A DNA stretch of 50,028 nucleotides from JBEKTW01 sp049515655. Its GTDB lineage: Bacteria; Bacteroidota; Ignavibacteria; UBA10030; SZUA-254. The DNA lies in the NCBI GenBank assembly GCA_049515655.1, contig JBEKTW010000025.1, positions 1 to 50,028 on the forward strand, read 5' to 3'. Positions 9,901-18,140 of this stretch are shown one piece after another (within the stretch, counting starts at the first letter, position 1; the number at the start of each line of letters is the position of its first letter). The notes under the pieces are model-generated. The model did not search any database and was not told where the DNA came from. It was given only the letters and a program-made list of their open reading frames with translations. The position numbers and the translations under genes were made by a program.

Positions 9901-10649
9901 TTGTCCTGGCGACTGCCGACACCAGCGTACACGCGGTTCTTCCGACGGTTGCAACAACCGCGATGAGCTATATCTCAACGACGTTTGCTGCCAGCGGCGG
10001 AAATATAACGAACGACGGCGGTGGGGCGGTTACGGCCCGGGGGGTGTGCTGGAATACTACGGGAACACCCACGATTCTTGACAGCAAGACCTCCGATGGA
10101 ACGGGCGCGGGAAGCTTTGCGAGTTCGCTTACCGGCCTTTCGCCGGGAGCGACATACCACGTGCGTGCCTATGCGACAAACTCCACCGGTACCGGATACG
10201 GAAATGAGGTGATCTTCTCGACGCTTGCGTCACTGGTTCCTCCTACTGTTACAACGACTTCGATATCCGGCATTCAGGTTACGACCGCGATCGGTGGAGG
10301 CAATGTGACTGACTGGGGTGGGGATTCGGTGACTGCACGTGGAGTCTGCTGGAGCACCACAACCAGCCCGACTCTCAGCGGCAATCATTCTGTCGACGGA
10401 AGCGGCTTAGGCTCTTTTGCCGGCGGTTTGTCGCCCCCCTTGCCGGCGGCACGAAATACTACGTCCGTGCCTACGCCACGAACAGCGCCGGAACGGGGTA
10501 CGGCGACACGGTGTCGTTCACCACTCAAACGCCGGCGAACGATACGACGGTCGTTGTTGCGAAAGACGGCAGCGGCAATTATACGACGGTACAGGCGGCA
10601 TTCAGGGCCGTGCCCGCTAACTACACCGGCAAATGGACGATCTTCGTGA
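6930..10649 (+). CDS. Secreted PL9 pectate lyase, N-terminal part of a frameshifted PL9-CE8 fusion
   Basis: ATG 6930 precedes a signal peptide ending ..TAKAQ. Residues about 31-400 form a right-handed beta-helix of polysaccharide lyase family 9. The family's catalytic pattern is intact: D189 (NADGF), D213/D214/D217 (NSDDGWD, calcium site) and catalytic K253 (GNGFKVGG). The 24- and 36-residue spacings match those of the characterised Dickeya Pel9A (D209, D233/D234/D237, K273). Next come a bacterial InlB-type repeat (about 414-484), a W-rich beta-repeat region, and two FN3-like 'VTARGVCW..GLSPGTxYxVRAYATNS' repeats (from about 1004). The second repeat is broken at a run of six C (10434-10439). 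In this frame the last roughly 70 residues are nonsense, while the expected sequence (PLAGGTKYYVRAYATNSAG) continues in the frame that holds the CE8 domain. The real domain content therefore ends near 10433. Confidence 0.85.
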   Translation: MKNFRYDDYISKLNFRVIVLLLIVSVTAKAQIYVSPAGDDANPGTIGLPFKTLTKAITVAGPDSLIYMRGGTYSISSTITTTKSGLAGQYIKVWAYPGETPVLDFSTESFGSRGILISADYWHFKGLEIKNAGDNGIYISGGHNKVEQCVIHDNQDSGVQISGGGNNNLIIDCDSYQNYDSATHGGNADGFAPKLDVGPGNEFHGCRSWNNSDDGWDCYGANYGTVIESCWTFRNGINIWSDAAFAGNGNGFKVGGNYTIAAHTVTNCVAFDNAAKGFDQNHNAGGVTVSNCTSWRNQRNYWFPDTLRSGENVIRNNISFQATSTPTSFNSRFTVQAANSWQGFTVTTADFLSMDTSLAMAPRNPDGSLPSNDFFHLASGSPLIDAGVYAWISYNGPAPDLGAFESPGPAVPKFTLSVNATNGSVTKNPGLAQYDSGAAVQCTAVPSDGYYFVSWADSLTGTQNPDTILMNGSKTVTANFAVIVGLAGSFRTHQSGNWSDVASWERFDGSAWINPAPSVPSSSDGAITILGGHAITLDTNITVDQVVVNATGSVIVAAGKALTIADGVDSVDMVVNGTLNNFGTVTPTGRLSFENGGLYIHSVPSGGTTLPSSTWRVGSTCRIDSSSGSSPTNLNTQALYNLVWNATSQAANGGPNFADGAVIYGDLTVTSTKGFQWRIANLSGGQTKNVYIRGNIYVNGSTALLTATGSGADTLAKAIINVDGDVNVSAGQWSLNNSSAAYTEWKVKGNINITGGTLQSGSSGWYGRRTLNFVGGGTQSFTVSAPGTVGTASTTFKASNNSVVQVNFPFTLMASGALNLGGGQFVTTATNLITVPAGGSVTGGSSSSYVNGPLAMVVASSSATVKTFPVGKGTSYRPITLSVNQDAATATTYTAEVFNTAPAARTLPPALSAVSSVRYYHIAKGAGANLSPTLGATVHLSYDTDDLVTDATILRVAKDDGAGNWINAGGSGTANTTGTITSNAFFSFSDFVLATADTSVHAVLPTVATTAMSYISTTFAASGGNITNDGGGAVTARGVCWNTTGTPTILDSKTSDGTGAGSFASSLTGLSPGATYHVRAYATNSTGTGYGNEVIFSTLASLVPPTVTTTSISGIQVTTAIGGGNVTDWGGDSVTARGVCWSTTTSPTLSGNHSVDGSGLGSFAGGLSPPLPAARNTTSVPTPRTAPERGTATRCRSPLKRRRTIRRSLLRKTAAAIIRRYRRHSGPCPLTTPANGRSS

Positions 10650-12538
10650 AGAAGGGAACGTATTATGAAAAAGATACGTTGGCGAGCGGAAAAATCAACG
10701 TCGTGCTCATGGGCGAAGACAGAGACAGCACGATCATAACGTACGACGACTATGCGGACAGATACGGTTCCGGCAATCCCGGTACCAGCGGTTCATTCAC
10801 TATCGCGGTCGATGCGAGCGATTTCACGGCGAAAAATATCACATTCCGGAATACATATTCTCCGCAGTCCGGCGTCACCGGTACGCAGGCGGTCGCTCTG
10901 AGGACGCAGGGAGACCGTCATGAATACGTCAATTGCAAAATCCTCGGTTACCAGGATACCTACTACACGTGGGGCGGCAGCGCCACCGGTCGTCAATACC
11001 ACAAGAACTGTTACATTGAAGGAACCGTCGACTTCATTTTTGGGCGCAATATCGTTGTGTTTGACAGTTGCACGATTCATGAAATACGAAATGGGGGAAC
11101 AGTGACCGCCGGCAGCACCGATGCCACCTCGCGCTACGGGTATGTGTTCCGCAATTGCACCATTCTCGCCGACGCCGTCGGTTATGACGGCAACCCGCTC
11201 ACTTCATTCTATCTCGGAAGACCATGGCAGGGCAGTCCCCGAACCGTATTCCTCAATTGTTATGAACCGTCCAATCTGAATGCGGCCGGCTGGCTGGCTT
11301 GGAATGTGACCCCCGCGTTGTACGCGGAGTACAATTGTTTCGGTCCGGGATCCTCAACGTCGGGCAGGGTCGCCTGGTCGTCTCAACTCGCCGGTCCCGC
11401 GGCTGCAGCCTATTCTCTTTCAAACATATTCGCCAGGAGCTCGGCGGTTTCCAGCCTCATTCTCTATGATTGGATGCCGGCAAGCGCGGGAACCGACCAG
11501 CCGCTCCTTCTCCGGATCACGGCATCCGCAGGCACGCATGGTTCAATAACGCCTCCCGGCGTCGCGAGCGTCGCCTATGGCGGCGGCCAGATCTATTCGT
11601 TGATACCGGACCCCGGTTATCACGTGACCGATGTGCTGGTCGACGGTGTCTCGGTCGGTGCGCCGACCGGCTATACCTTCACGAATGTCACCGCCAACCG
11701 TACGATCTCGGCCAATTTCGGACTGAACACATATCCGGTTGCGGTGAATCAGAGATGGAACATGCTTTCGGTGCCGTGCACTGTGCCCGACGGACAGAAA
11801 GGGATCCTCTTCCCGCATGCAGTCTCGGAAGCGTTTGCATATGCCGGCACGTATGTCATCAGGGACACTCTGGTGAACGGCGTCGGATATTGGCTGAAGT
11901 TTCCTGCGAAGGAGACGGTGATGACCGCGGGTGTCGGTCGGCTCTGCGACACGGTTGCCGTCAGTGCAGGCTGGAACATGATAGGCTCCATATCGGTGCC
12001 CGTCAGAGTCGAATCGATCGCCAGTATCCCGCCGCACATGGTGTCGGGAAACTTCTTCGGGTACGGGGACGGCTACACACTTTCGGACACCATTTATCCC
12101 GGTAAGGGATACTGGGTGAAGGTTAACCGGGACGGATCGCTTGTTCTGTCCGCGACGCAGTCCGGTTTGACCTCGTCGGCTCGCATCAGGATTGTACCGA
12201 CGAGTGAAATGCCTCCAGCCCCGCCGGGACTTGGACCGTCGGATGGCGGAGCGATACCGTCAGGGTACTCCCTCGATCGGAACTATCCGAACCCGTTCAA
12301 TCCTTCGACGGCGATCGTCGTCGGTGTTCCGCGTGCGGGGCGGGTCAGGCTTGTCGTGTATGATATTCTTGGAAGAGAAGTGAGAACACTGCTGGACGAA
12401 GACAAATCTGCCGGTTATCACACGATTGAGTGGAATGGATTGACGGATGAGAACGCAATAGTGACGAGCGGTATCTACTTCGTAAGAATGATCGTTGACA
12501 ATTTCAGCGCCGTCCAGAAAATCGTTTTGATGAGATGA
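10511..12538 (+). CDS. Pectin methylesterase (CE8) with T9SS tail, C-terminal part of the frameshifted fusion
   Basis: This part has no signal peptide or ribosome site of its own. It continues the FN3 repeat and linker of the preceding PL9 part, with coherent coding upstream to about 10439. Numbering from 10511, CE8 spans about 14-315 with all family motifs: GTYYEK, Q126 (QAVAL), Q148-D149 (GYQDT, general acid), D174 (DFIFG, nucleophile) and R237 (GRPW). CE8 hydrolyses methyl esters of homogalacturonan and releases methanol. An InlB-type repeat (about 333-405), a duplicated 'WNMLSVP..GYWLKFPAKE / GWNMIGS..GYWVK' module (about 413-555) and a T9SS sorting domain (NYPNPFNPST..) follow. With the PL9 half this makes a bifunctional secreted pectinase of about 1870 residues: the esterase exposes the substrate that the lyase cuts. 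A frameshift mutation, an assembly error and C-tract phase variation all remain possible. Confidence 0.88.
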   Translation: MSFTTQTPANDTTVVVAKDGSGNYTTVQAAFRAVPANYTGKWTIFVKKGTYYEKDTLASGKINVVLMGEDRDSTIITYDDYADRYGSGNPGTSGSFTIAVDASDFTAKNITFRNTYSPQSGVTGTQAVALRTQGDRHEYVNCKILGYQDTYYTWGGSATGRQYHKNCYIEGTVDFIFGRNIVVFDSCTIHEIRNGGTVTAGSTDATSRYGYVFRNCTILADAVGYDGNPLTSFYLGRPWQGSPRTVFLNCYEPSNLNAAGWLAWNVTPALYAEYNCFGPGSSTSGRVAWSSQLAGPAAAAYSLSNIFARSSAVSSLILYDWMPASAGTDQPLLLRITASAGTHGSITPPGVASVAYGGGQIYSLIPDPGYHVTDVLVDGVSVGAPTGYTFTNVTANRTISANFGLNTYPVAVNQRWNMLSVPCTVPDGQKGILFPHAVSEAFAYAGTYVIRDTLVNGVGYWLKFPAKETVMTAGVGRLCDTVAVSAGWNMIGSISVPVRVESIASIPPHMVSGNFFGYGDGYTLSDTIYPGKGYWVKVNRDGSLVLSATQSGLTSSARIRIVPTSEMPPAPPGLGPSDGGAIPSGYSLDRNYPNPFNPSTAIVVGVPRAGRVRLVVYDILGREVRTLLDEDKSAGYHTIEWNGLTDENAIVTSGIYFVRMIVDNFSAVQKIVLMR

Positions 12539-14160
12539 TGGGTTCTGCTTTGAAATTCCACGGGTATTGTCTAAACTCTATATCAAGAAAGAACAAACAA
12601 TTGAAACAACTCATTGTTAAGACTGAAATCCTATCGGGCAGAATGGCGTTAACTCTTCTGTCTCTGCTGTTGACGCTCTCGACGGTACTGCGTGCGCAGA
12701 TATACGTGTCACCATCCGGGTCGGACACAAGTCAGGGTACTATTGAGTCACCGGTACAAACCCTCACCAAAGCGCTGTCCATGGCAGGACCCGACAGTAT
12801 GATCTATCTGAGAGGCGGCACGTATGCGTGTTCTACAAAGGTGATCATCAGCAAAGTGAATCCGGAAGGCCATGACATCAAGGTATGGGCGTATCCCGGT
12901 GAAACGCCTGTCTTTGATTTTGCCCTTGAGACAAGCAGCGATGGAATAAGTCTGACAGGAAGCTACTGTCATCTGAAAGGACTTGAAATCAAAAACGCAT
13001 TTCACAATGGAATCAATGTCTCCGGACACTTCAACGTCATCGAAAATTGTCGCTCGCACGACAACAGGAATTCCGGAATTCAAATGGGTAGCTCTTCGAG
13101 TTTGGCCTATCCAAGCGATAATCTCTTTCTCAATTGCGATTCATATCTGAATTACGATGCTCCCATCGGAGGCAATGCCGATGGGTTCGCGATCAAGTGG
13201 AAAATTGGAACGGGAAATGTCTTCAGGGGATGCCGTGCCTACAACAATTCCGACGACGGGTGGGATTTGTGGATGGCCGACAGCACTGTCGAAATCGATA
13301 GCTGTTGGGGATTTCGGAATGGCGTCGATAGCTGGCATTCAGGGAGTTTTAACGGCAATGGAAACGGATTTAAGTTGGGTGGAAGCTATGTCGCAACCCC
13401 TCATGTGGTGAAGAACTGTGTGTCCTTCGACAACGCGGGAAATACCGGGCGGGGGTTTGATGAAAACAATAACACCGCCGGGCAGACTCTCTATAATTGT
13501 ACCGCCTACAGGAACAAGGGGGACAACTACCATTTCTTGAACACCGTCGTTCAAGGGGAACACATCATTAAGAACTGCATATCGTTTCAAGGGACAGTTA
13601 ATATTGCGAGCGGTACGCAGGAGGCAAATAGCTGGCAGGGATTTTCCGTTGATAGTTCGGATTTTTTGAGCCTGGATACAGCACTGGCAGTGGCTTCGAG
13701 AAATGCCGATGGAAGTCTGCCGACCAACGATCTTTTTCGTTTGGCACGCGGAAGTTCGTTGATTGATGCAGGTGTCGACGTGGGCCTGCAGTACAACGGC
13801 CTGGCGCCGGACCTTGGGGCATTTGAGAGCGACTATCCCACCGCTGTTCGGGGCTCTGAAAACTCCGGTCTTCCAACAACGGTTAATCTCTCCCAGAATT
13901 TTCCCAATCCGTTTAATCCCACAACGATCATACGGTATCAGTTGCCGTTTGAAAGCAAAGTGATCTTAAGGGTATCCAATATTCTCGGTCAGACTGTGGC
14001 GATCCTGCGGAACGGGACAGAAACTGCAGGCAGTAAGACGGTCGAATGGAACGCAAGTGGATTGCCGAGCGGGGTGTATTTCTATCGGATGGACGCGACG
14101 AGTGTCAACGATCGCGGCAGAACGTTTCACTCCGTAAGGAAGATGCTGCTCCTCAAATAA
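12535..14160 (+). CDS. Secreted pectate lyase, family PL9, with T9SS tail
   Basis: The ATG at 12535 overlaps the previous stop (ATGA). The start is uncertain: TTG 12601 or ATG 12643 would give a more normal signal peptide (MALTLLSLLLTLSTVLRAQ). The mature part opens with 'IYVSPSGSDTSQGTIESPVQTLTKA' and is clearly paralogous to the PL9 domain upstream. The catalytic constellation is intact and identically spaced: NADGF Asp, then 24 residues to NSDDGWD (three Asp of the calcium site), then 36 residues to the Lys of GNGFKLGG. PL9 enzymes cleave de-esterified homogalacturonan (or rhamnogalacturonan) by calcium-dependent beta-elimination, giving unsaturated galacturonides. The C-terminus has 'NFPNPFNPTTIIRY..ILGQTV..LPSGVYFYRM', the T9SS signal. 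This single-domain version lacks the esterase and accessory repeats of its neighbour. Confidence 0.9.
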   Translation: MMGSALKFHGYCLNSISRKNKQLKQLIVKTEILSGRMALTLLSLLLTLSTVLRAQIYVSPSGSDTSQGTIESPVQTLTKALSMAGPDSMIYLRGGTYACSTKVIISKVNPEGHDIKVWAYPGETPVFDFALETSSDGISLTGSYCHLKGLEIKNAFHNGINVSGHFNVIENCRSHDNRNSGIQMGSSSSLAYPSDNLFLNCDSYLNYDAPIGGNADGFAIKWKIGTGNVFRGCRAYNNSDDGWDLWMADSTVEIDSCWGFRNGVDSWHSGSFNGNGNGFKLGGSYVATPHVVKNCVSFDNAGNTGRGFDENNNTAGQTLYNCTAYRNKGDNYHFLNTVVQGEHIIKNCISFQGTVNIASGTQEANSWQGFSVDSSDFLSLDTALAVASRNADGSLPTNDLFRLARGSSLIDAGVDVGLQYNGLAPDLGAFESDYPTAVRGSENSGLPTTVNLSQNFPNPFNPTTIIRYQLPFESKVILRVSNILGQTVAILRNGTETAGSKTVEWNASGLPSGVYFYRMDATSVNDRGRTFHSVRKMLLLK

Positions 14161-14264
14161 AATATGATCACGAATAAGTCCCGTTGCTATTTGGCATGAG
14201 TGATAGGGTAAGATGTTTAATGAATAAACGAGAAAGCGGTTTCACGCATAGACGAAAAGGCATT

Positions 14265-15968
14265 ATGGTCAATAAATGGGAATCGCCGTGCACGGCGCTT
14301 ACCATTCTTCTTTCTCTGACCCTCCTTGTCGCCGGAGCGTTGGCGGCCGGCACGCCGTCGCCAAAGGATCTGAAGATGTATACTGCCAATCTGCCGTTCG
14401 CCATGCCTGTAATCGTGGAGCCGGCATTCCCGGATCGCAAGGTGAGTATCGCGGAACACGGCGCGGTTGCCGACGGACGGACGTTGAATACCAAAGCCTT
14501 TGCCGAAGCCATTCGTTCGTGTGCAGAGGCGGGGGGCGGGACGGTGGTGGTTCCGGCAGGAACATGGCTGACAGGACCCATCAAGCTTGAGAGCAACGTC
14601 AACCTGCATCTCGAACGGGGAGCGCTGATCCAGTTCAGCAGCCGTTTCGAGGACTTTCCCTTAATCAAAGGACTCGACGGTAAATCGAAGCGCTATCAGA
14701 TAGCTCCGCCAATTTCCGGATACAGGCTCAGCAATATTGCGATTACCGGTGAAGGTATCATTGACGGCGCAGGTGAGGTATGGAGGCCGGTGAAGAAGGA
14801 CAAGTTGACGGCACGCCAATGGGGGAAATTAACGGCTTCTGGCGGCACAGTCACTCCCGACGGGAATACATGGTGGCCATCGAAGGAGGCGATGGAGGGT
14901 GAAGCGTACCTCAAAGACCTTGAGAAGTCGCCTAAGGAACGCACTGTGGCCGATTACGCAATGGCCAGGGAATTTCTGCGCCCGAATCTCGTGCAGCTCG
15001 TTCAGTGCAACGGCATACTCCTCGACGGCCCGACATTCCAGAACTCGCCGAGGTTTCACGTCCATCCCTCGCAGTCAGAGAATATCATCGTGAGAAATGT
15101 GAAGATCCTCTGCCCGTGGTACGCGCAGAATGGGGATGGTTTGGACCTCAGCTCGTGTCGAAACGCAGTTGTGTATAATATCACCGTCGATGCCGGGGAC
15201 GACGCAATTTGCATCAAACCGGCAAACATCGCCGGCAATCAGTCGCCCGGTCCTGCCTGCCAGAATATCGTGATCGCCGATTGCGTGGTGTACCACGGCC
15301 ATGGCGGGTTTGTGGTCGGAAGCGAAAGCATGGGCGGCGCCCGCAACATCGCAGTCCGCAACTGTGTCTTTATCGGAACCGATGTGGGACTGCGCTTCAA
15401 GTCGCTGCGCGGGAAAGGAGGACTCGTCGAGAATATTTACGTCGACAGCATTCAGATGCGCGGAATCGTGAACGAAGCCATCCTCTTCGACATGTACTAC
15501 GGCGGGGGAAGTCCGGAAGAGGAGGCGACAAAAGAAACCGGTTCGAAAAGCAGCGAACCCGTCACTGCGCTGACGCCACAATTTCAAAACATTTTCATCA
15601 AGCACATTATCTGCAACGGGGCGAGCCGCGCGGTGCTCATCAACGGCCTTCCGGAAATGCCCGTGAGGAATATTCACATGGAGAACATCTCGATCTCCTC
15701 GGAAAAAGGCGTGCTGTGCGTCGACGCCGACAGCATCACGTTGAATGACGCCGTGATCACTCCGCATGCCGGCCCGGTTTTCTCAATCGAGCAGAGCCGG
15801 GATGTCCTTCTGAAGAAAGTGAGCTATCCCGAAGGCGCGGAAGTGTTCCTGACCGTCGATGGCGAGAAAACGGGAGGTATTCTGCTTCAGGGCATCGACA
15901 TCTCACGCGCGAAAAAAGGGATTGAATTGGGCAAGAACGTGCGGCCGGAGGCAGTCATTCAAAGATGA
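14265..15968 (+). CDS. Polygalacturonase, glycoside hydrolase family 28
   Basis: ATG 14265 is preferred over upstream in-frame starts (TTG 14184, ATG 14220) because AAGG lies 4 nt upstream and a signal peptide (..LTILLSLTLLVAGALAAG) follows directly. The protein is 567 residues. GH28 motifs are present: D291 (NGDGLD), D312-D313 (AGDDAICIK), H346 (GHGG) and R377-K379 (RFKS). These are the three catalytic aspartates and the substrate-binding basic residues. The family hydrolyses alpha-1,4-galacturonosyl bonds, often with exo action in Gram-negative periplasms. Unlike the upstream lyases it has no T9SS tail, so the periplasm is the likely site, where it would act on oligogalacturonides. It is the first gene of a dense operon; its stop is 4 nt before the transporter start. 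Confidence 0.88.
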   Translation: MVNKWESPCTALTILLSLTLLVAGALAAGTPSPKDLKMYTANLPFAMPVIVEPAFPDRKVSIAEHGAVADGRTLNTKAFAEAIRSCAEAGGGTVVVPAGTWLTGPIKLESNVNLHLERGALIQFSSRFEDFPLIKGLDGKSKRYQIAPPISGYRLSNIAITGEGIIDGAGEVWRPVKKDKLTARQWGKLTASGGTVTPDGNTWWPSKEAMEGEAYLKDLEKSPKERTVADYAMAREFLRPNLVQLVQCNGILLDGPTFQNSPRFHVHPSQSENIIVRNVKILCPWYAQNGDGLDLSSCRNAVVYNITVDAGDDAICIKPANIAGNQSPGPACQNIVIADCVVYHGHGGFVVGSESMGGARNIAVRNCVFIGTDVGLRFKSLRGKGGLVENIYVDSIQMRGIVNEAILFDMYYGGGSPEEEATKETGSKSSEPVTALTPQFQNIFIKHIICNGASRAVLINGLPEMPVRNIHMENISISSEKGVLCVDADSITLNDAVITPHAGPVFSIEQSRDVLLKKVSYPEGAEVFLTVDGEKTGGILLQGIDISRAKKGIELGKNVRPEAVIQR

Positions 15969-15972
15969 ACAG

Positions 15973-17286
15973 ATGGCGGTGAATATGGATAGTAATAGAG
16001 TTGAGGTCGAATCGCCCCGCCCCAGCGGGGGAAATTACAGGTGGACGGTATGCGCACTTTTGTTTTTTGCGACAACCATCAACTACGTCGACCGGCAGAT
16101 TCTCGGAATACTTGCCCCCGTTCTGCAGAGTGAAATCAAATGGACCGAGTCCGACTACGGCTGGATCGTCACCGCCTTTCAGGCGGCGTATGCCCTCGGC
16201 CTGGTCGCGTTCGGATGGTTCATCGATAAATACGGAACGAAGATCGGATACACGGTCTCCATTGTGTGCTGGAGCGTGGCGGCAATGGCACACGCGCTCG
16301 TCAGAACGCCGTTCGGCTTCGGCGTCGCGCGGGCTGGACTGGGATTGAGTGAAGCGGGCAACTTTCCGTGTGCGATCAAGGCAGTCGCGGAGTGGTTTCC
16401 GAAGAAGGAGCGCGCGCTCACAACAGGCATTTTCAACTCGGGGGCTAATATCGGGGCTGTCGCGGCACCGGCAATCGTGCCGTGGCTGACCATCACGTAC
16501 GGCTGGCAGGCGGCATTCATCGCCACCGGGGCAATCGGGTTTGTGTTGGTGGTGTTCTGGGTGCTGTTGTACGAAAGACCGGAAGAGCAGAAGAAACTAT
16601 CGAAGGCGGAGCTCGAGTACATTCTGAGCGATCCCGCGGAGCCGGCACAAGCGAAAGTGCCGTGGCTGCGGCTGTTGAAATACAAACAAACATGGGCATT
16701 TGTTCTCGGCAAGTTTATGACAGATCCTATCTGGTGGTTCTACCTGTACTGGTTACCCAAGTTCCTGAACCAACGTTATGGCCTGACGATAACGAATTTA
16801 GGAGTGCCGTTGATTGCCATTTATATGATGACGAGCGTCGGCAGCATCGGCGGAGGATGGATGTCGGGCCGGCTCATCAAGAATGGGTGGACGATCAACA
16901 GGAGCCGCAAGCTCGTGATGTTCGTTTGCGCTCTCTGCGTTGTGCCGATCGTCGCGGCCTCGCAGGTCGCCGACCTCTGGGCGTCCGTGCTCTTGATCGG
17001 GCTGGCAGCGGCCGCGCACCAGGGATGGTCGGCAAATCTCTTCACGACGGCGTCCGATATGTTCCCGAAGAGAGCCATCGGTTCTGTCGTCGGGTTGGGC
17101 GGAATGGCGGGCTCGATCGGTGGCATGGTTTTCTCCGCGTCTGCCGGCTACATCCTCGAGTGGACGGGAAGTTATCTGACGCTCTTTGTTATCTCGGGAT
17201 CCGCGTACCTCCTCGCTTTGTTGATATTCCAGATGCTCGCACCGAAATTATCACAGGTGACACTTACTATGCAGGAAACTCTATGA
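15973..17286 (+). CDS. exuT: MFS hexuronate transporter, ExuT-like (ACS family)
   Basis: ATG 15973 follows the GH28 stop by 4 nt; ATG 15985 is an alternative. The product has 437 residues with about 12 hydrophobic segments. Typical anion:cation symporter signatures are present: NYVDRQILGILAP in TM1 and GLSEAGNFPCAIKAVAEWFPKKERA with GIFNSGANIGA in TM4-5. The same signatures are found in ExuT and related sugar-acid carriers. It probably brings galacturonate and/or glucuronate across the inner membrane by proton symport. Its position between a polygalacturonase and uronate catabolic genes supports this, but the exact substrate cannot be read from sequence. The stop codon overlaps the start of the next gene (ATGA at 17283-17286), indicating translational coupling. 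Confidence 0.85.
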   Translation: MAVNMDSNRVEVESPRPSGGNYRWTVCALLFFATTINYVDRQILGILAPVLQSEIKWTESDYGWIVTAFQAAYALGLVAFGWFIDKYGTKIGYTVSIVCWSVAAMAHALVRTPFGFGVARAGLGLSEAGNFPCAIKAVAEWFPKKERALTTGIFNSGANIGAVAAPAIVPWLTITYGWQAAFIATGAIGFVLVVFWVLLYERPEEQKKLSKAELEYILSDPAEPAQAKVPWLRLLKYKQTWAFVLGKFMTDPIWWFYLYWLPKFLNQRYGLTITNLGVPLIAIYMMTSVGSIGGGWMSGRLIKNGWTINRSRKLVMFVCALCVVPIVAASQVADLWASVLLIGLAAAAHQGWSANLFTTASDMFPKRAIGSVVGLGGMAGSIGGMVFSASAGYILEWTGSYLTLFVISGSAYLLALLIFQMLAPKLSQVTLTMQETL

Positions 17287-18134
17287 AGAATGCAGCGTTT
17301 GATGATTTGAAAGGAAAAGTGTGTGTGATTACCGGCGGAGGCGGCATTATCGGAAAGTCCCTCTCCGAAGGTCTGGCTGCCGCCGGTGTGCGGATGGCTG
17401 TAATTGATTTGGTGAAAGAATTGGCTGACGGCGTCGCACTCTCTCTCCGGAAAGAGTTTGGCGTGGAGTCGATTGGGGTCGTGGGCAACGTTCTCGAGAA
17501 AGAATCCCTCCAGAAAGCCCGGGAGAGGGTCAACAAGGAGCTGGGCAAGGTCGACTTCCTCATCAACTGCGCGGGCGGGAATTCTCCCAAAGCGACCACA
17601 CAGGTGGAGTTCATGGACAAGGAGACGGTCGGTCATCTTGAACAAACATTCTACGGGCTTGATATCGACGGTTTTAGAAAAGTATTCGACCTTAATTTCA
17701 TCGGGACGATTCTTCCGACGATGGTGTTCTCGTTGGACATGGTTGAAAAAGGGAGCGGCGCGATCCTCAACATCTCCTCGATGAATTCGTTCCGCCCGCT
17801 CACGAAGATCCCGGCGTACTCGGCTGCGAAAGCGTCGGTCAACAATTTCACCGAATGGCTTGCCGCCCATCTCGCGAAGGTGAATATCCGGGTGAACGCG
17901 ATCGCGCCCGGATTCTTCCTCACGAACCAGAACCGGTTTCTACTCATCGATGAGAAGACGGGCGGCCTGACGGCGAGAGGGAACAAAATTCTTGCCGCGA
18001 CTCCCCTGGGAAAATTCGGAAACCCGGAGGATTTGCAGGGCGCCGCTCTCTACCTTCTCTCCGACCTCTCGAAGTTTGTTACCGGGGTGGTTCTCCCCAT
18101 CGACGGCGGCTTCAATGCGTACTCGGGTGTGTGA
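17283..18134 (+). CDS. uxuB: Fructuronate reductase / D-mannonate oxidoreductase, SDR type
   Basis: The gene starts at ATG 17283, overlapping the transporter stop by 4 nt. The 283-residue protein is a classical short-chain dehydrogenase: cofactor loop TGGGGIIG (17-24), NCAGG (95-99), and catalytic Ser (ISSMNS, about 165), Y179 and K183 (YSAAK). The overall pattern, including the insertion after NCAGGN and the DGGFNAYSGV end, is that of SDR-type D-mannonate oxidoreductases (as in Bacillus YjmF/UxuB), which reduce D-fructuronate to D-mannonate with NAD(P)H. With UxaC and UxaE further down the operon, both galacturonate and glucuronate would converge on this step. No mannonate dehydratase follows it; the next gene encodes a LarA-family protein. 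Confidence 0.8.
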   Translation: MKNAAFDDLKGKVCVITGGGGIIGKSLSEGLAAAGVRMAVIDLVKELADGVALSLRKEFGVESIGVVGNVLEKESLQKARERVNKELGKVDFLINCAGGNSPKATTQVEFMDKETVGHLEQTFYGLDIDGFRKVFDLNFIGTILPTMVFSLDMVEKGSGAILNISSMNSFRPLTKIPAYSAAKASVNNFTEWLAAHLAKVNIRVNAIAPGFFLTNQNRFLLIDEKTGGLTARGNKILAATPLGKFGNPEDLQGAALYLLSDLSKFVTGVVLPIDGGFNAYSGV

Positions 18135-18140
18135 GTTTCT

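Noticed and set aside
16482..17282. In-frame upstream extension of the UxuB gene
   Set aside because: It overlaps the transporter in another frame and reads as low-complexity nonsense. The SDR fold begins at ATG 17283.
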